A stretch of DNA of 64,000 nt from Triglochin maritima (Eukaryota > Streptophyta > Magnoliopsida > Alismatales > Juncaginaceae): assembly GCA_963682175.1 (NCBI GenBank), contig OY821770.1, positions 13,980,501 through 14,044,500 on the forward strand, given 5' to 3'. Below the pieces are notes generated by a model that was given only the letters and a program-made list of their open reading frames with translations, searched no databases and was not told where the DNA came from. This document shows positions 1 to 11,611 of the stretch, piece after piece. A program made the translations under genes and the position numbers. How positions within the stretch are numbered: the stretch's first letter is position 1; every line of letters starts with the position of its first letter.

Positions 1-399
1 CCGGCGAGGTTGAGGTGGTCAGCGTCGTTTGGTTGTGGAGGTGCTTTAGTTGTATGCTAAACCCATCTCTTTCGTTTCTTCTTCTTCTTCTTTCTCTCTC
101 TCTCAATACGTCTCACTACTAGTTGTTGTGGTTGGTGAGGGGATCGACGAGGGGAAGGTGTGGTTGTGGATCGACGAGGCACGGTGATCATTGATCGAGC
201 GAGAAGTTCATCGGTGGATCGTGATTTTAGGAGAAGTGTTCGTGGAAGCGCCGTCGAGGTTCTTCGAAGGTTTTTTCAGACCTTCACGGTATCTCAAACT
301 TATTTGGAAGTCGACGATAGGCCGAAAGGATCGTCGCAAGCAAACGTGCAACAGTTTTACTGCTGGATCGGTCAACCGGTTGATGCAACAGTGGACCGT

Positions 400-1030
400 T
401 CCTAGTGAGATTTTGGGATTTTGCCTCACGTCGGTCGAACGATGCCTCTGGGCGGTCGACCGGTGTTGTGTTAGAGGAAAGCTCTGGTGGTTTCCGGTCG
501 AACGGGTCCCCTTTGTCGTTCGACCGTATGCACTGTTGTAGGTCGGTCGTGGGCGTTGACCATCTAAACGGTCGACCGTCTGTTGACTTGTTCGACCGAT
601 CATACGTGAGTTACGTCGGTTGGATCCTAAACCATCTACATCGTCGACCGCTTATTGATTTTCGTTCGACCGATGACTTAAGTTATCTTAATGTGGGTTC
701 GATCGATGGTGGTTCGGTCGACCAGAGTTGATTGGTTTCGTTGGTGGATTTTACTGGTGGTTTTCGGTCGACCAAGAGTGCTCGGGGGTTCGACCGGTTC
801 ATTATGTTGAGCGACGGAGAATTTTACTGATGGTTTCCGGTCGGACAGGGCCCATTTGCCGTTCGACCGATTGTTGGTTGTGTTCGTTGAACCTGGGAGG
901 TGACCTTCTAAACGGTTGACCGGTCCCTGACTTTGGTTCAACCAAACATATGTGGTTGTTGTGACAGTCGGGGCATTTGCCTGGTGTTGTTGAGATTCGG
1001 TCGACCGGGACTCTTTGTTCGGTCGACTCT
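400..1030. repeat. Cluster of CGGTCGACCG-type palindromes in LTR A
   Basis: A ten-base palindrome, CGGTCGACCG, and one- or two-base variants (TTCGACCG, GGTCGACCA, GGTCGAACG) recur every 20-60 bases. The same cluster is found at about 12,220-12,870 and 39,700-40,350 in the other LTR A copies. Spacing is irregular, so this is not a simple tandem repeat. Confidence 0.7.
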
Positions 1031-1140
1031 TTGTGTCAAGTTTTGCGCATGTGAGGTGCGTTGGTTGTGGTCATCTTTGTGAGACGAGTAATGTTGTCGA
1101 TGTTCTTCCGGCAAGTGTGCTAGTGAGCACGAGTGTTGCG

Positions 1141-1290
1141 GTGGTTGGGTGAAAAAGCCTTGGAGCCCAGCTTGACGACGTTGAGTGTTGCGGTGGTTGG
1201 GTCGAAGAGCCCTGTACCCCGTAACTGTTTGTCTGAGTTGTGGTAGGGTGAAAAAGCTCTGGAGCCCAGCCTTGTGTTATGCTTTTCTTT
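1141..1290 (+). repeat. LTR A minisatellite, 3 units
   Basis: There are three imperfect units around GGTTGGGTGAAAAAGCC(C/T)TGGAGCCC with 15-25-base spacers. The other two LTR A copies carry nine units (12,970-13,365 and 40,455-40,862). Here the first unit has the left flank of unit 1 and the right flank of unit 7, so six units appear lost by recombination between repeats. Confidence 0.8.
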
Positions 1291-1641
1291 GTTGATAGAA
1301 TTGCATGCTAGAGTGTTCCAGTTTCATGCATTGTAGAGTTTGGCATACCAGATTTCCTTCTGGAAACTCAGGCATTGTTGCATGTTTCCTTTTCTGGTCG
1401 TGATCGGCGTTAGGGGGTGGTGACCGAGGAGAGGAGCATCGCTACCAGATCCATCTTTCTCTCATTTTTAGGTCGAGTGATTACTTGTTCTATGTATAGG
1501 CTTTTGATGTAATCACACTTTTGAATACTCGGATATATATGATATATGTCGGTGCACCATTCTTTGTTATTGTGTAATATCCTCTGATTATTGTATGTTA
1601 TAAAAATTTAAATTCTTCCGCTATTTGAGGATGTTACAACT

Positions 1642-1653
1642 TGGTATCAGAGT
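1642..1653 (+). other. Primer-binding site, tRNA-iMet type
   Basis: TGGTATCAGAGT lies three bases after the LTR end. TGGTATCAGAGC is the complement of the 3' end of plant initiator tRNA-Met and the usual primer-binding site of many plant LTR retrotransposons. It fixes the LTR boundary and the plus orientation. Confidence 0.85.
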
Positions 1654-1758
1654 GGTCGGTTCTGGTGTCCTTATCCAAAAAACCACCCTTAGAGTTTTAG
1701 AGTTTGCATTAGTTCATGCATTCATGTTTTTGATGTGTGTTGTATTTTTTGTTTATAG

Positions 1759-2796
1759 ATGCCTCCGACACTCGTGAGACCTCCCCACGGGACCGTAGCA
1801 CCATCGATGATACTGGGCACGGACTGGGTAGAGGAGCGGTGGATGCTCTATGACACGGTGGAGCGACTGGGTGGGATGTTGGATCGCCAGTCAGGCAGGG
1901 GAGAACCAGCAGCGGCAGGAGCGATGCTCGACCGCTTTATATGACAACACCCGCCTACCTTCGATGGTAGAGGTGATTCTGAGGCTGCAGAGGACTGGGT
2001 CCTGAAGATCTAGGAGATTTTAAGGCGATAGAGTGTCGTCCCGAGAGGAAGGTGGGAATCACAGCCTATGTGGGGCGGAGACGCGTCCAACTGGTGGAGG
2101 ACCACATCTGCGGTGGTGTTTGAGGGCAGGAGCGACATCAGCTGGGAGGACTTCTTGCGAGAGTTGAATGAGCAGTATACCCAGAGCATGTCAGAGATGG
2201 GAGGAGTTCATGACCCTCGAGCAGAGAGAGATGACCCTGGCAGAGTATACCCAGAGGTTCAATGTGCTAGAGCGTTACTGTCCGGAGATCCGCGTGACGC
2301 CTATGCAGAGGGTGAGGAAGTTTGTACAGGGGCTCAGGAAGCACCTCCGTACTTAGGTGACATACAGTATGCCACAGACATTGACCGACACTGTGAGGTT
2401 TGCCACGATCATCGATCGAGACTACCAGCAGAATTATGTTGAGGCCAGGAGAGCACAGGGGAAGGTCTGTGGACGTCCAGGTGCTCCGCTAGCAAGGAAT
2501 CCAGGCAAGAGGCCCCGGATTGGAGGAGGTGGGACACGCCAGCCTGAGGTGTGCAGGGGTTGTGGTCGAGTTCGCTCTGGAGAGTGTTGGGGCCTTTCTG
2601 GGTTTTTCACGGGTGTGGCAAGCCAGGCCATTTCATCAGAGATTGTCCAAGTGGGCCGAGCAGGTCCAGCAGACATCCAGGACCGCCAGCAGCATGCAGA
2701 GGCGGAGGTCATCGCCCGTTTGGGCTGCCACAGTAGGGTCAGAGGACTGGACGAATCTTTACCATCCAGGCAGACGACACGTGGGACGTCAGCACT
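1759..2796 (+). pseudogene. Ty3/gypsy gag, broken (block 1)
   Basis: This is a remnant of the Gag structural protein that forms the virus-like particle. It starts at the ATG of MPPTLVRPPHGT, 106 bases after the primer-binding site. Typical gag phrases follow in pieces: PPTFDG and AEDWVLKI near 1,950-2,010, WEDFLRELNEQY near 2,150, MTLAEYTQRFNVLERYCPEI near 2,230, and a CCHC zinc knuckle (CGKPGHFIRDC) near 2,615-2,650. The phrases sit in different frames. In-frame stops follow FI (TGA, 1,942) and LKI (TAG, about 2,010). Copy 2 at 41,346 shares both stops, so the gene was dead, or supplied in trans, before the copies separated. Confidence 0.8.
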
Positions 2797-3429
2797 GTGG
2801 TGGAAGGTATGTCTTTTGTTGCTGGTTTGGTTACTAGAGTACTGTTTGATTGTGGGGCCACACATTCGTTCATTTCGGTGCGATTTGCGAGTGTGCTAGG
2901 TCGTACCCCTGCGATGTTGTCTGCCACGTTGGAAGTCAACACACCCTTGGGTCTAGTGGGCATTGTGGGGAGTTTCCTCCCTAGCGCCACGATTGTTTTG
3001 GAAGATCAGAAATTTCCGGCTCACCTGATCTTGTTGCCGATGGAGGATTTCGATGTCATACTGGGGATGGATTGGCTATCCCAGTACGATGTGCGAGTCT
3101 TGTGCCGGGAGAAGAAGATTCTGATCCTGAGGAAGGATCTACCTGATGTGCTGATCAGGGGGATGAAGGACAGAGGAGGCAGAGTAGTCGTATCAACAGT
3201 GAGGGCACATAAGTTGTTGCAGCAGGGTTGCAGAGCTTTCATGGCCACCCTAGTAGTTCCAGATCCCGAGGTGAGAAAATTGGAGGACACTGAGATAGTC
3301 CAGGATATTCCAGAGGTATTTTCTGACGATGTCGCTGGTTTGCCGCCTTACAGAGAGTTTGAGTTCAGTATTGATTTGATAGCTGGGACTACGTTGCAGT
3401 CGAAGGCGTCGTACAGAATGACAGCCTAG
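2797..3429 (+). pseudogene. Ty3/gypsy retropepsin, cut off at the start of reverse transcriptase
   Basis: A 210-codon open frame holds an aspartic protease domain. The active site DCGATHSFIS has its aspartate at residue 18, and the flap-side motif DVILGMDWLSQYD lies about 70 residues later. The catalytic DCGA in place of DSGA is common in plant gypsy proteases. The C-terminus carries the linker to reverse transcriptase (DLPPxREFEF-like, then KASYRMTA), where the frame stops abruptly at TAG. That stop is the first codon of an unrelated repeat (3,423-3,880), so the reverse transcriptase, RNase H and integrase have been deleted. The element could only move with help from another. Confidence 0.85.
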
Positions 3430-3880
3430 TGTCGATGGGTTAATGGTCATACTAGGATCTTGACCTATGCTTTAAATTAAGTGGTGGTATGTTCATTTGC
3501 TTGAATTTGAGTGTTAATGGTAGATGTTGACTTAATTATGAATAATGGATCCATAGAATGATGGATGTTTACATGAATGAACAAGGTTGTATGTAGGATT
3601 AATTGATGTTTTAATGGTCACATTAGGTACTAAGAGTATACTTGAGAATCTAAAATGAGCTCATTTTTCATGTTAATACATATACATCTATGGTTTAGTG
3701 GATCATGCACTTACTTTCCACACTAACTTTCGCACTGATTTCTACTTGTTTGTCACACACTCTACACTTGTGCTTAATGTTGTGCATGTCAGTCAGACAT
3801 ACCTTAGTTGTTAGTGTAGTTGTTAATTTAGTCGTGTTTCCGATTCTAGTGTAGTGTAGTATAAAAATCTCTTCCTCCTT
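3423..3880 (+). repeat. 460-bp direct repeat D, copy after gag-pro (block 1)
   Basis: The segment begins AGCCTAGTGTCGATGGGTTA and ends at a pyrimidine patch, CTCTTCCTCCTT. It recurs at 10,872-11,332, 21,307-21,769 and 42,977-43,433 with few differences. Within one block it therefore occurs twice, once right after the protease and once shortly before the 3' LTR A. I recognise no coding capacity. A TATA-like string (GTATAAAAAT) lies at its right end. Confidence 0.85.
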
Positions 3881-4990
3881 TGCGTCCAAAAATCCAAAAA
3901 CATTATCCTAATTACTAGAATATCACTATAAATATTCATAATATATTTATGTTAGTACGCCATTTGTACTTTTCATTTATATTAGACAAATTAATGAATA
4001 TATAATCAAATTTCATATTTTAGAAACATTTAAGTGGCTATAATAAATAATATTCAAATTATATTTACATCAGAATGGAGCAACAAGTTAGTAATATATT
4101 TGAAGTAGTCATTTTAGCATATGCTTGAAAACCTTGTCGTAAAAATATGACTATTGAATAAGAAAATTAATTCTATTTTCCAGAATTTGTAGTCATAAAA
4201 TGAAAAGGTAACAAGACAAATTTCTACCGAATTGGTTACCGTACGGTTAAGTTGAATTTTCATTTTAGTCTTTGCCGAACGGTAGCTCTAGTCCACTACT
4301 CGGCCTTGGTAAAAATAATCTGTAAAACTTATTTTGGTTTATCCATTTATATATTGTTCGTTAATCATGTTAAAACCCTTAAAAGTAAAACAAAACAAAT
4401 ATAACTAATGAAACAAATCATTTTAGGTTTTATTATCAGTAAACTTAAAACGTGAAAAAGAGTGTTGACTTGGTTAAATTTCTTTGTTGAATTATACATT
4501 ACAAGTTCATATGATCTAAGATGTTGATTACGCCTACGTGGAAAAGTGAGTATGAGATTCCGCAATACTTATTTGAAAGCCCCTTATATATTATCGATCA
4601 AATTAATATATAACCACATTTTAAACAAGTAATGGCTTAATAATTATTATCCTAATTACCATATATATCAGAAAATTTCCCTATCAATATACGGTATCTA
4701 ATGTAAATGGAGAAAATATTTTGATATAACATTGACCTAAGAACGCAAATAGCCATTCAATATATAAAATCTAAAAAACTGTGCTAATTGCAAATCTTTA
4801 GCATGTGATATAATAAAAAAATTGGAAAAGCCTTTTAGCCAGCTGTGTCAACGTATAATCCGGAGATATTCCATAACCACGTTTGATTAAATGGCCTTAA
4901 TGTATTATATTGTAAACTTGATGCCCAAGTTATGTAATTAGATTATATTAGTCCCACATTGAAAACTAAACAAGTGTATCTTTAACTTCA
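3881..4990. other. AT-rich upstream region of the F-box relic; no gene seen
   Basis: This is non-coding AT-rich DNA, repeated almost base for base at about 43,434-44,500. It probably represents the native 5' flank that travelled with the F-box gene. I see no RNA gene or conserved reading frame. Confidence 0.6.
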
Positions 4991-4992
4991 CG

Positions 4993-5001
4993 CTATAAAT
5001 A
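4993..5001 (+). promoter_or_regulatory. TATA box of the F-box relic
   Basis: CTATAAATA lies about 110 bases upstream of the ATG at 5,114. A second TATA-like string (GTATATAAG) lies near 5,024. Both are kept in copy 2 (near 44,505). The spacing suits a plant core promoter with a short leader. Confidence 0.5.
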
Positions 5002-5113
5002 CAATTTCTCTTCCATAATTTGAGTATATAAGTGAGAGATTATTAATCCTTAATTGTTCAACAACAAGACAATTTCTCTTGGTCGTTTAGGATCATACGT
5101 CCTGTTTGCGATC

Positions 5114-6392
5114 ATGGATGAGCAAAGGGGATGGTCACAGGTTCCTTATGACATCATGAAGTTGATCACGTCAAGGCTTACGGTGGCCGATACGGGGTGT
5201 GCGAGCTTAGTCTGCAAATGGTGGTGACAATACAGGGAGTAACGAACTTTACGAATGTAATTTGACAATAATCAAATTACATTCGCAAAGTTCGTCACTC
5301 CCTGTATTGTTACATACATGGCCGACCGAGGCACAAAACAAGGATGATGGAGGATATTGTCGTGTGTTTTCTCCATGGAACAACAACATCTACAAGTTGC
5401 AAGTTGGAAGTAGCCTTGAGGGTAATATCCAATACTCGAATTACGGTTGGGTGTTGGTATCCAATCAAGAGAGTCAAGTCTACCTTGTGAATCCAATAAC
5501 TTGGAAAAGAATTGATCTCCCGTATAGATATGATCCTACCTCTTCCGAGCGTAGAAGCTTCTGCTTTTCTTGCTCTCCTGAGAATACTTCAGAGTTGGTT
5601 GTTTTCTCCATATGTACAAGTGAGTATGAGATTTACATATCTTATTGGTGCTATGGAGATGAAGATTGGACATACCGCGACGACATCATTGATAATAGAG
5701 ATACAAACAACCAATTCCTTGCAACAAATGGTGGGCTTCTCTACCATAAAGGCTTGTTCTATGTCCTTGGAGAGGGTGGAAAGTTGGGAGCTTTCGATCA
5801 TAAAATGGATAGGTGGAGGGTTGATAAATACCTTAAATTGCCAATATCTCTCAACGAAGGACAAAAATACGGATACTTGGTTGAGTTTGGTGGCACTCTT
5901 TATTCCATTTTCACGGGCTACTTTGAGGACACACTAGTGGATGTGTTTCAATTGGAGAAGAAGAAAAAATGGAGAAAGCTGAAGGACTTGAGAAACAAAA
6001 CTCTGTTCGTATCACCACGGCAAGCTATCATGGTCAAAGCTCCTCAGCAAATCACAACTAAAATGGATATTACGAACAAAATCTACACCGCCATGATACA
6101 CAAGGAATGTGATGCCAAACCCGCTCGATGGAGTTGTGCCAACAACCACCTCCTTTTTGAACCCAGGGAGGGGTTAATTACGAAGCAAATTGCAAACACA
6201 GAATCAGTATCCAATGGATCCGAAGTCGAGCCTAGTAATGACAAAAAAGAACATCAAATTACGTGTCGTTCCTCTTGCGGACACAACAACGAATGTGTTC
6301 TCTATTCTTTTGCGACGTCTTCTTACCATCCGACAACTGAATTCTTTTCCAATGAGCAAAAAAATAGCGTTTGGATTTTACCAAGTGTTTAG
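5114..6392 (+). pseudogene. F-box / DUF295 (KIB-type beta-propeller) protein, broken, copy 1
   Basis: Plant F-box/DUF295 proteins join SCF ubiquitin ligases through the F-box and hold targets with a C-terminal propeller. The ATG at 5,114 opens an F-box (residues 7-37: WSQVPYDIMKLI, ending ASLVCKWW) that stops at TGA in 5,225-5,227. The DUF295 part follows in another frame (5,262-6,392). It shows YLVNPITWKRIDLPYR, GLLYHKGLFYVLGEGG and a KNSVWILPSV terminus at a normal stop, so the 3' end looks complete. A 37-base inverted copy of its own coding sequence (5,228-5,309) sits at the break. Without it the protein would be about 400 residues, normal for the family. Copy 2 is broken differently. Confidence 0.85.
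5228..5309. repeat. 37-bp inverted repeat inside the F-box relic
   Basis: The left arm 5,228-5,264 and right arm 5,273-5,309 are reverse complements at 35 of 37 positions, with an 8-base spacer. The right arm reads as coding (SQSSSLPVLLHTWP follows in the DUF295 frame), so the left arm is the added, inverted copy. It brings in the stop and frame shift. Confidence 0.9.
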
Positions 6393-7250
6393 GCCGATTG
6401 GTGATTGGTATTTGATATGTGTTGATATATAGTTATAGTTATGTATAGTTATCAACAAAATATTTGGTCTCCCCTACATCAGATCCAAGAAAGGAATTTT
6501 GGAGAGGGTTACCATCTGACATAAAGTACTCCAGGAGGACTAATCCAATTCAGATTAACCGTCCGACAACATAACAATGCCATCAAGGAACTGACCAGGA
6601 CAATAATTATTAATTGCCCTGGTCAGACAAAGGTTGTATTAATTCCTATATTGACGTCAATAATTAATTGTGTTAAGAATATGATAATTTTCTTGTTGCA
6701 ATGCAGATCACAGATTACACACTGTAATAGGAGCAAGGTTTTAAGGGAGTTAAGAATAGTCCTATCAATAATCATTCCTAAATGCAAGAGTCTAAGGAGA
6801 TGCCTAGGATCGGATCTGCTTAATCAAGGAAGCATCTCAACATATATTCCAGACCCCAAATAACATACAAGAGAAGCAAAGTCAGACGACAACACAGAGA
6901 AGGATACAAGTCACCCGGATACTTTCAAATTCAGTATGTTTTTTTTTGATAAGTTTGAGGCATTCCCGCCATTAACACCGAAATTCAGCAAAATCCAGGA
7001 AGATATTCAAGCACCAAACCAACAACAATTGAGGAGATGAAGTTCCAATTGCTCAGCAGATTTGACAGTAATATAATATCCAAACTACATGCCAAATTCA
7101 ATCTTTTCCTATTGATAGGTTTTTGGTTGAATTTTAGGGATGCAGTTTGGTCATGGAGTCTGGTTTTTCCTTGCATAATGCAAGGTTTTTTCATCAGGCT
7201 CCAGCAAGCCCATATGGGCCCAACAGTTTTTGTAAGGGGTAGGGCCCAAA
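6393..7250. other. Downstream flank of the F-box relic; no gene seen
   Basis: The region matches 45,756-46,613 almost exactly. It contains a poly-T run near 6,940 and short unrelated frames but nothing I can assign. Identity with block 2 ends at GGGCCCAAA (7,250), which is the permutation junction. Confidence 0.6.
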
Positions 7251-7590
7251 AATGCACTGACCATTAACTAAAATCAGGAACCGATTAACACTTTCTAGAA
7301 ACCGCACGAAGTAGGGGAGGCTGGGAGCGGTAGTTAGCCGAGTGCGAGGAGCAAGGCCGCACGGAGGAGTTGAGGAGCTAAGGAGGAGATCAAGGTCCCG
7401 CGGAGGAGGAGCTGAGAAGGGCCGCACAGAGGAGGGAGTTGAAGAGGAGATCATAGATTTAGGGTTAGGGTAGGGAGGAAGAGGAGTCGGCTGGGCAGGT
7501 CGGAATGGGGATATAAAAAATTAGGGCCTTTGGAAAATCCTGGTGGGGTAGCTGGCCCACCGGCCCTATTCGTGGGTCTGCCCTTGATTA
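7251..7590 (-). mobile_element. Terminal fragment of a ZMYM1-type hAT element (block 1)
   Basis: It matches 19,834-20,175, the 5' end region of the hAT element annotated at 16,282-20,175, at about 98% by eye. Read on the minus strand, the outer end starts AAGGGCAGACCCACG, close to the other hAT terminus (GGGGACAGATCCAG at 16,287). In block 1 the fragment is cut at 7,251 by fusion to the F-box flank and no transposase remains. The GC-rich AGGAGGAG and GCACGGAGG strings are its leader. Confidence 0.7.
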
Positions 7591-8825
7591 TGGGTACACG
7601 ATTATTACATATTAATATAAGGGTTAATTATTATATAGTAGTGTATATTGTATAGTAATCACATATTACTTGTATTTATGCACTGAAGTATCCAATTAAT
7701 TATGATGTATTTCATGTCTCTATCATGTTTGAATCTTAAATCCGACCTATTCACTAATTAAGTTGCACCCGTATACCCATATATGAATCCTGTAACATTT
7801 TTTCAATCCATATTTAGTAACTCCAAGTCATATCCATATTGTGTAATAGTGTTTTGAGTAAAGGGTCATACTTCGATAGGATTCCTATACATGGCAATCA
7901 AATATATGATTATTTCCTTGGATATGGGAGGTCATTAGTAGCATATCATGAAAGGAAGATGTTCTAAAAGTTTTACTTTTATATGTCAATTATTATGAAA
8001 TTAATGTGCAAACATTTTGTTCCTTGATTATGGTATTCGTCTTTTGGAAGTGTTGAGGAAGATGCACTTGGTCCTTAACCGTAGAGCTCTAAAAGATAAT
8101 GGTTTACATAAATCAAAAGTTATTCATAATCATGGTAATTAACATGGAACATTAATCACCGAGATAAGATTGTCGTGTTGGTCATCGATTGTTGTAGCTC
8201 TACAAATAATTGACGACACGAGTATAGAAAAGGGGAAAATATTACTTTTATATATTGAATAGATCTAACAAATAAAAACATTATAGAATTGTGTTTCGTG
8301 TCATTAATGTTTTACTGTGTCTTGGATCCTAAGATATGAGACTTGTATCTTTTCACTCAAGAAGTGCTTAATTTGATTATTGTCAAAAACTATCAATGAA
8401 TATAGTGATAAAGGTAATAGTTGGTTGAACATGACTCATGCTGGAAAAGATAGCTAGTCAAACGATTATCGTTGCCCCTCTTAATTGATTGATGATATTA
8501 GTGGGCTCCCTGATAAAACAAAATTATAATGTGCACAATGTAACTTGAGTTAAGTTACATAGTTATAATTAGCTTAAAGAGATCAATAAATGAATATAAT
8601 ACAAAGGTGACACATTTCTACTTTGTATATATTCTTAATATAATGAGGGAAGGGAGGGACACAAGTGGTGCACTTACATCACTAAATGGATCGTGTTTAG
8701 TTCGAGTGGAACAAAGACATTTATGCTAATTGGGTAACTATAATGTGTAGCTAGATACCGTTTATAGTTTGAGATATTAGGTGTTTAATATCGTTGTCAA
8801 TTTAGCTTAGATCCTCATATATGTC
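7591..8825. other. AT-rich DNA, no gene recognised
   Basis: The part up to 7,949 is shared with 20,176-20,536. From 7,950 to 10,094 the sequence is absent from block 2, where the flanking 8-base word CATATCAT occurs once. I see no open frame or RNA gene. Confidence 0.5.
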
Positions 8826-10094
8826 ACACCACAAAACTGGGAAACAAGAACCTTGATTTTGAGTTCATACGATGTGTCAGGTTTCATGTGAAAAATGGAC
8901 ACATGTGGTGAACGAATAAAATCAATATGTCATGAGAATTGACATAATTAGAATAATAATAAATTCATATGAGATGTGTATATTATGAGGTGTAATAATT
9001 TAATATTACATAAGATATGAATTTGCTAAAAACCCCAAAAGATCAATTTTTGTTGGAAATAAATCCAAAATTTGACAAAGGCAAAATCGAGATCAAACAC
9101 AGTGAACCGTTTAGGGTTTGATCGACCGAGGTGTCTCCGGAACGACCAACCGAACGAGGAACGAAAAAACACAATTTGTTGACAGAAATTGTCTGGAGTG
9201 CCTGGACAATTGGGTTTGGTCAACCGAGCGTGAACGGTCAACCGAGAGAAAATATTCCGGAGCTATCTTGGGATATCTTCGGTAGACCGAAGGTGACACG
9301 GTCGTCCGATGAGATTCGTCCAGGAGAATTTTTGGTGAGTCAACGGTTGACCGGATCAAGACGCGGATCGTCCGAATTTTTCCAGAGAATTTTTCTCATG
9401 TATATTCGGTCGACCGTCTAGCTCACGGTCAACCGAAAGTGTGTTAAAACCGAATGGTTCGGTTAACCGAGAAGAATTCTCAGTTAACCGAACATCACGA
9501 TTTTTGCCTAAATTATTAAGAGAATAATTAGATCATGTCTTGGATTAGTTCCAGTTTTGATCAATTTATGGCAATTTGGGATTAATTTTAAGAGTGAATA
9601 AGCAAGAGATCATGACTAGAGAATAGTTCTTGATAAGGATGTTTTGGGAGCCTATAAAAGGACCCATCATCTTACTTGTTTATAGTAATGCAAAAATTCT
9701 TTCTCTCATTAATATCTCCCTTAATCACCACGAAAATCTCTTAATAGTTTTATGTTTTGGAGATAGAAATCTCAGGAGCTTAAAGATGGGTTATTAGCTA
9801 GATTCTAAGCCTAATTAGAGATTGATTGACTAGCTCCTTTCTCTCTAATCTTGTTTAGAGTTTGGTGAACACTTGGAGGCGATTCGACGAGCAACGGAAC
9901 TCCAGATATTTTAAAAGGTTGTAGAGAACCTTTGGTATGATCTTCTATTCTTTGTTTCTTTTAATATGTATAGGAATGCATGATATTAAAATAAACAAAT
10001 ACATGTACGTACAATCAATGAAAATATGAAATCGATCTTGTATGTTTGTACTAAAATTTTAAAATATATACATACATAGGGACGCGAAATCCTA
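8826..10094 (+). mobile_element. Probable LTR fragment of a second retrotransposon family
   Basis: It starts TGTCACACCA, typical of gypsy LTRs. It has a cluster of CGGTCGACCG, CGGTCAACCG and CGGTTAACCG palindromes (9,120-9,490) and then a core promoter, CCTATAAAAGG, at about 9,651 followed by a leader. I found no matching GGTGTGACA right end, primer-binding site or target duplication. The right limit and the element class are therefore uncertain. Confidence 0.4.
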
Positions 10095-10871
10095 CATATC
10101 ATACATTGTATTCATGTTATATGTCATTTATTTGAACTCGTATTTATGATATAAACTTGGAGGTATATTTCAGGTTTTAGGTAATAAAGAAAAAAATGAT
10201 ATGCAGGCAAAGTGGCCTATATGAAACATCCAAGGACCTAACTACAAATCCCGGAAAAACCTAATTACAACGAAGAGGTCGGCAAACTCAAGAACGTTAG
10301 GACAAAATCATTTACCAATGGTGGATTTTCGTTTGCTTCTAGTGGATCATTTTGCTCCTCTGAGTCCCAACTTTAGTTAGTTGTTTAGTTGATTGGTTTA
10401 AGTGCACTTGTTTTATCCATAGGTGATTTTGGTCATTGGATCTACCCCAAATTGATCAATAGCATACATTCTTCTATATATAGACGTATCTCCTACATTT
10501 CCTCTTCTTCTCCACCCGATTCATAAATTATGTTTAGGTTTTACCCATTTAGGATGCAAGAATAAGAAGGTGGATTGATGTAGCATGTATCTTAGTTTTT
10601 TCTCTAATCCAATGTCAGATTCTTGCTTCTCAAGTTGAATGCTTTATTTCTATGTAAGTTTTAGTTTCATCAGTCTACTAGATCTTTACTTTATATTTTG
10701 GCGCATGTTTAGTGTTAGATTTGTTTTTCTATGTTTTATGTGGAGGTTACAGAGTAGATCCACTCCTTAAGGGTGGATGATGATGTAAGTGATGGTTATG
10801 TAATGATTGTTTTGCTCCATTTGTTGTCATTTCCATGTGCTTAATGATAAATCTATACTTGCATAATAATT
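10095..10871 (+). other. Block-specific non-coding segment with a TATA-like site
   Basis: It is shared with 20,529-21,306. A TATA-like string, TCTATATATAG, lies near 10,470, followed by a CT-rich stretch (CTCCTACATTTCCTCTTCTTCTCC in two pieces), so this may be a start region of a non-coding transcript. No protein frame is kept between the copies. Confidence 0.4.
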
Positions 10872-11332
10872 AGCCTAGTGTCGACGGGTTAATTGTCATA
10901 CTAGGATCTTGCCCTATGCTTTAGAGTAAGTGGTGGTATGTTCACTTGCTTGAATTTGAGTGATAATGTAAGATTTTGACTTAATTATGAATAATGGATC
11001 CATAGAATGATGGATGTTTACATGAATGAACAATGTTGTATGTAGGATTAATTGAAGTTTTAATGGTCATATTAGGTACTTAGAGCATGCTTGAGAATCT
11101 AAAATGAACTCATTTTTCATGTTAATACATATACATCTATGGTTTAGTGGATCATGCACTTACTTTCCACTGACTTCCACACTGACTTCTACTTGTATGT
11201 CACACACTCTACACTTGTGCTTAATGTTGTGGATGTCTGTTAGACATACCTTAGTTGTTAGTGTAGTTGTTAATTTAGTCATGTTTCTGATTCTAGTGTT
11301 GTGTAGTGTAGTATAAAAATCTCTTCCTCCTT
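10872..11332 (+). repeat. 460-bp direct repeat D, copy before the 3' LTR (block 1)
   Basis: Second copy of repeat D within block 1; see 3,423-3,880. It is followed by about 280 bases (TTCTTTACAGTTGAGTATGG onwards) shared only with 21,770-22,034, leading into LTR A. Confidence 0.85.
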
Positions 11333-11611
11333 TTCTTTACAGTTGAGTATGGAGTGGAACATTGCTTAAGGCCTCTACATTCCAAGTGAAATATCTGGGG
11401 CTTTAAAAATTATGTATCATGTATACTAAGATAGGTAAAATCCACGAGGGACAATACCCAATTTTTGCATATTTAACTGCGTAATATCAAAAGGGATGAG
11501 ACAAATATACATTTTAGAGACAAAATCAAAAATTCTCTTTGGCAACGCTAGACGCTAGTGTAGACATATGTAATGTGAGATCCTAATCCTAAATGGGTTT
11601 TAATTGTTGTT

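Larger units (their letters stand above)
1..1638 (+). mobile_element. LTR family A, copy 1 (5' LTR, left end outside window)
   Basis: This is the long terminal repeat of a Ty3/gypsy-type retrotransposon. It ends in GGATGTTACA at 1638 and is followed after three bases by a tRNA-iMet-type primer-binding site, then gag. Base 1 aligns with about 11,808 in the copy at 11,612-13,735, so some 200 bases of its left end lie outside the window. It holds a run of CGGTCGACCG-like palindromes (about 400-1,030) and a short minisatellite (1,141-1,290). The open frames here are not shared as coding frames between copies and are not genes. Confidence 0.85.

Noticed and set aside
160..603. Open frames of 80-130 codons in LTR A (both strands)
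   Set aside because: They arise from CG-rich palindrome repeats, are not kept across the LTR A copies, and match no protein family I know.
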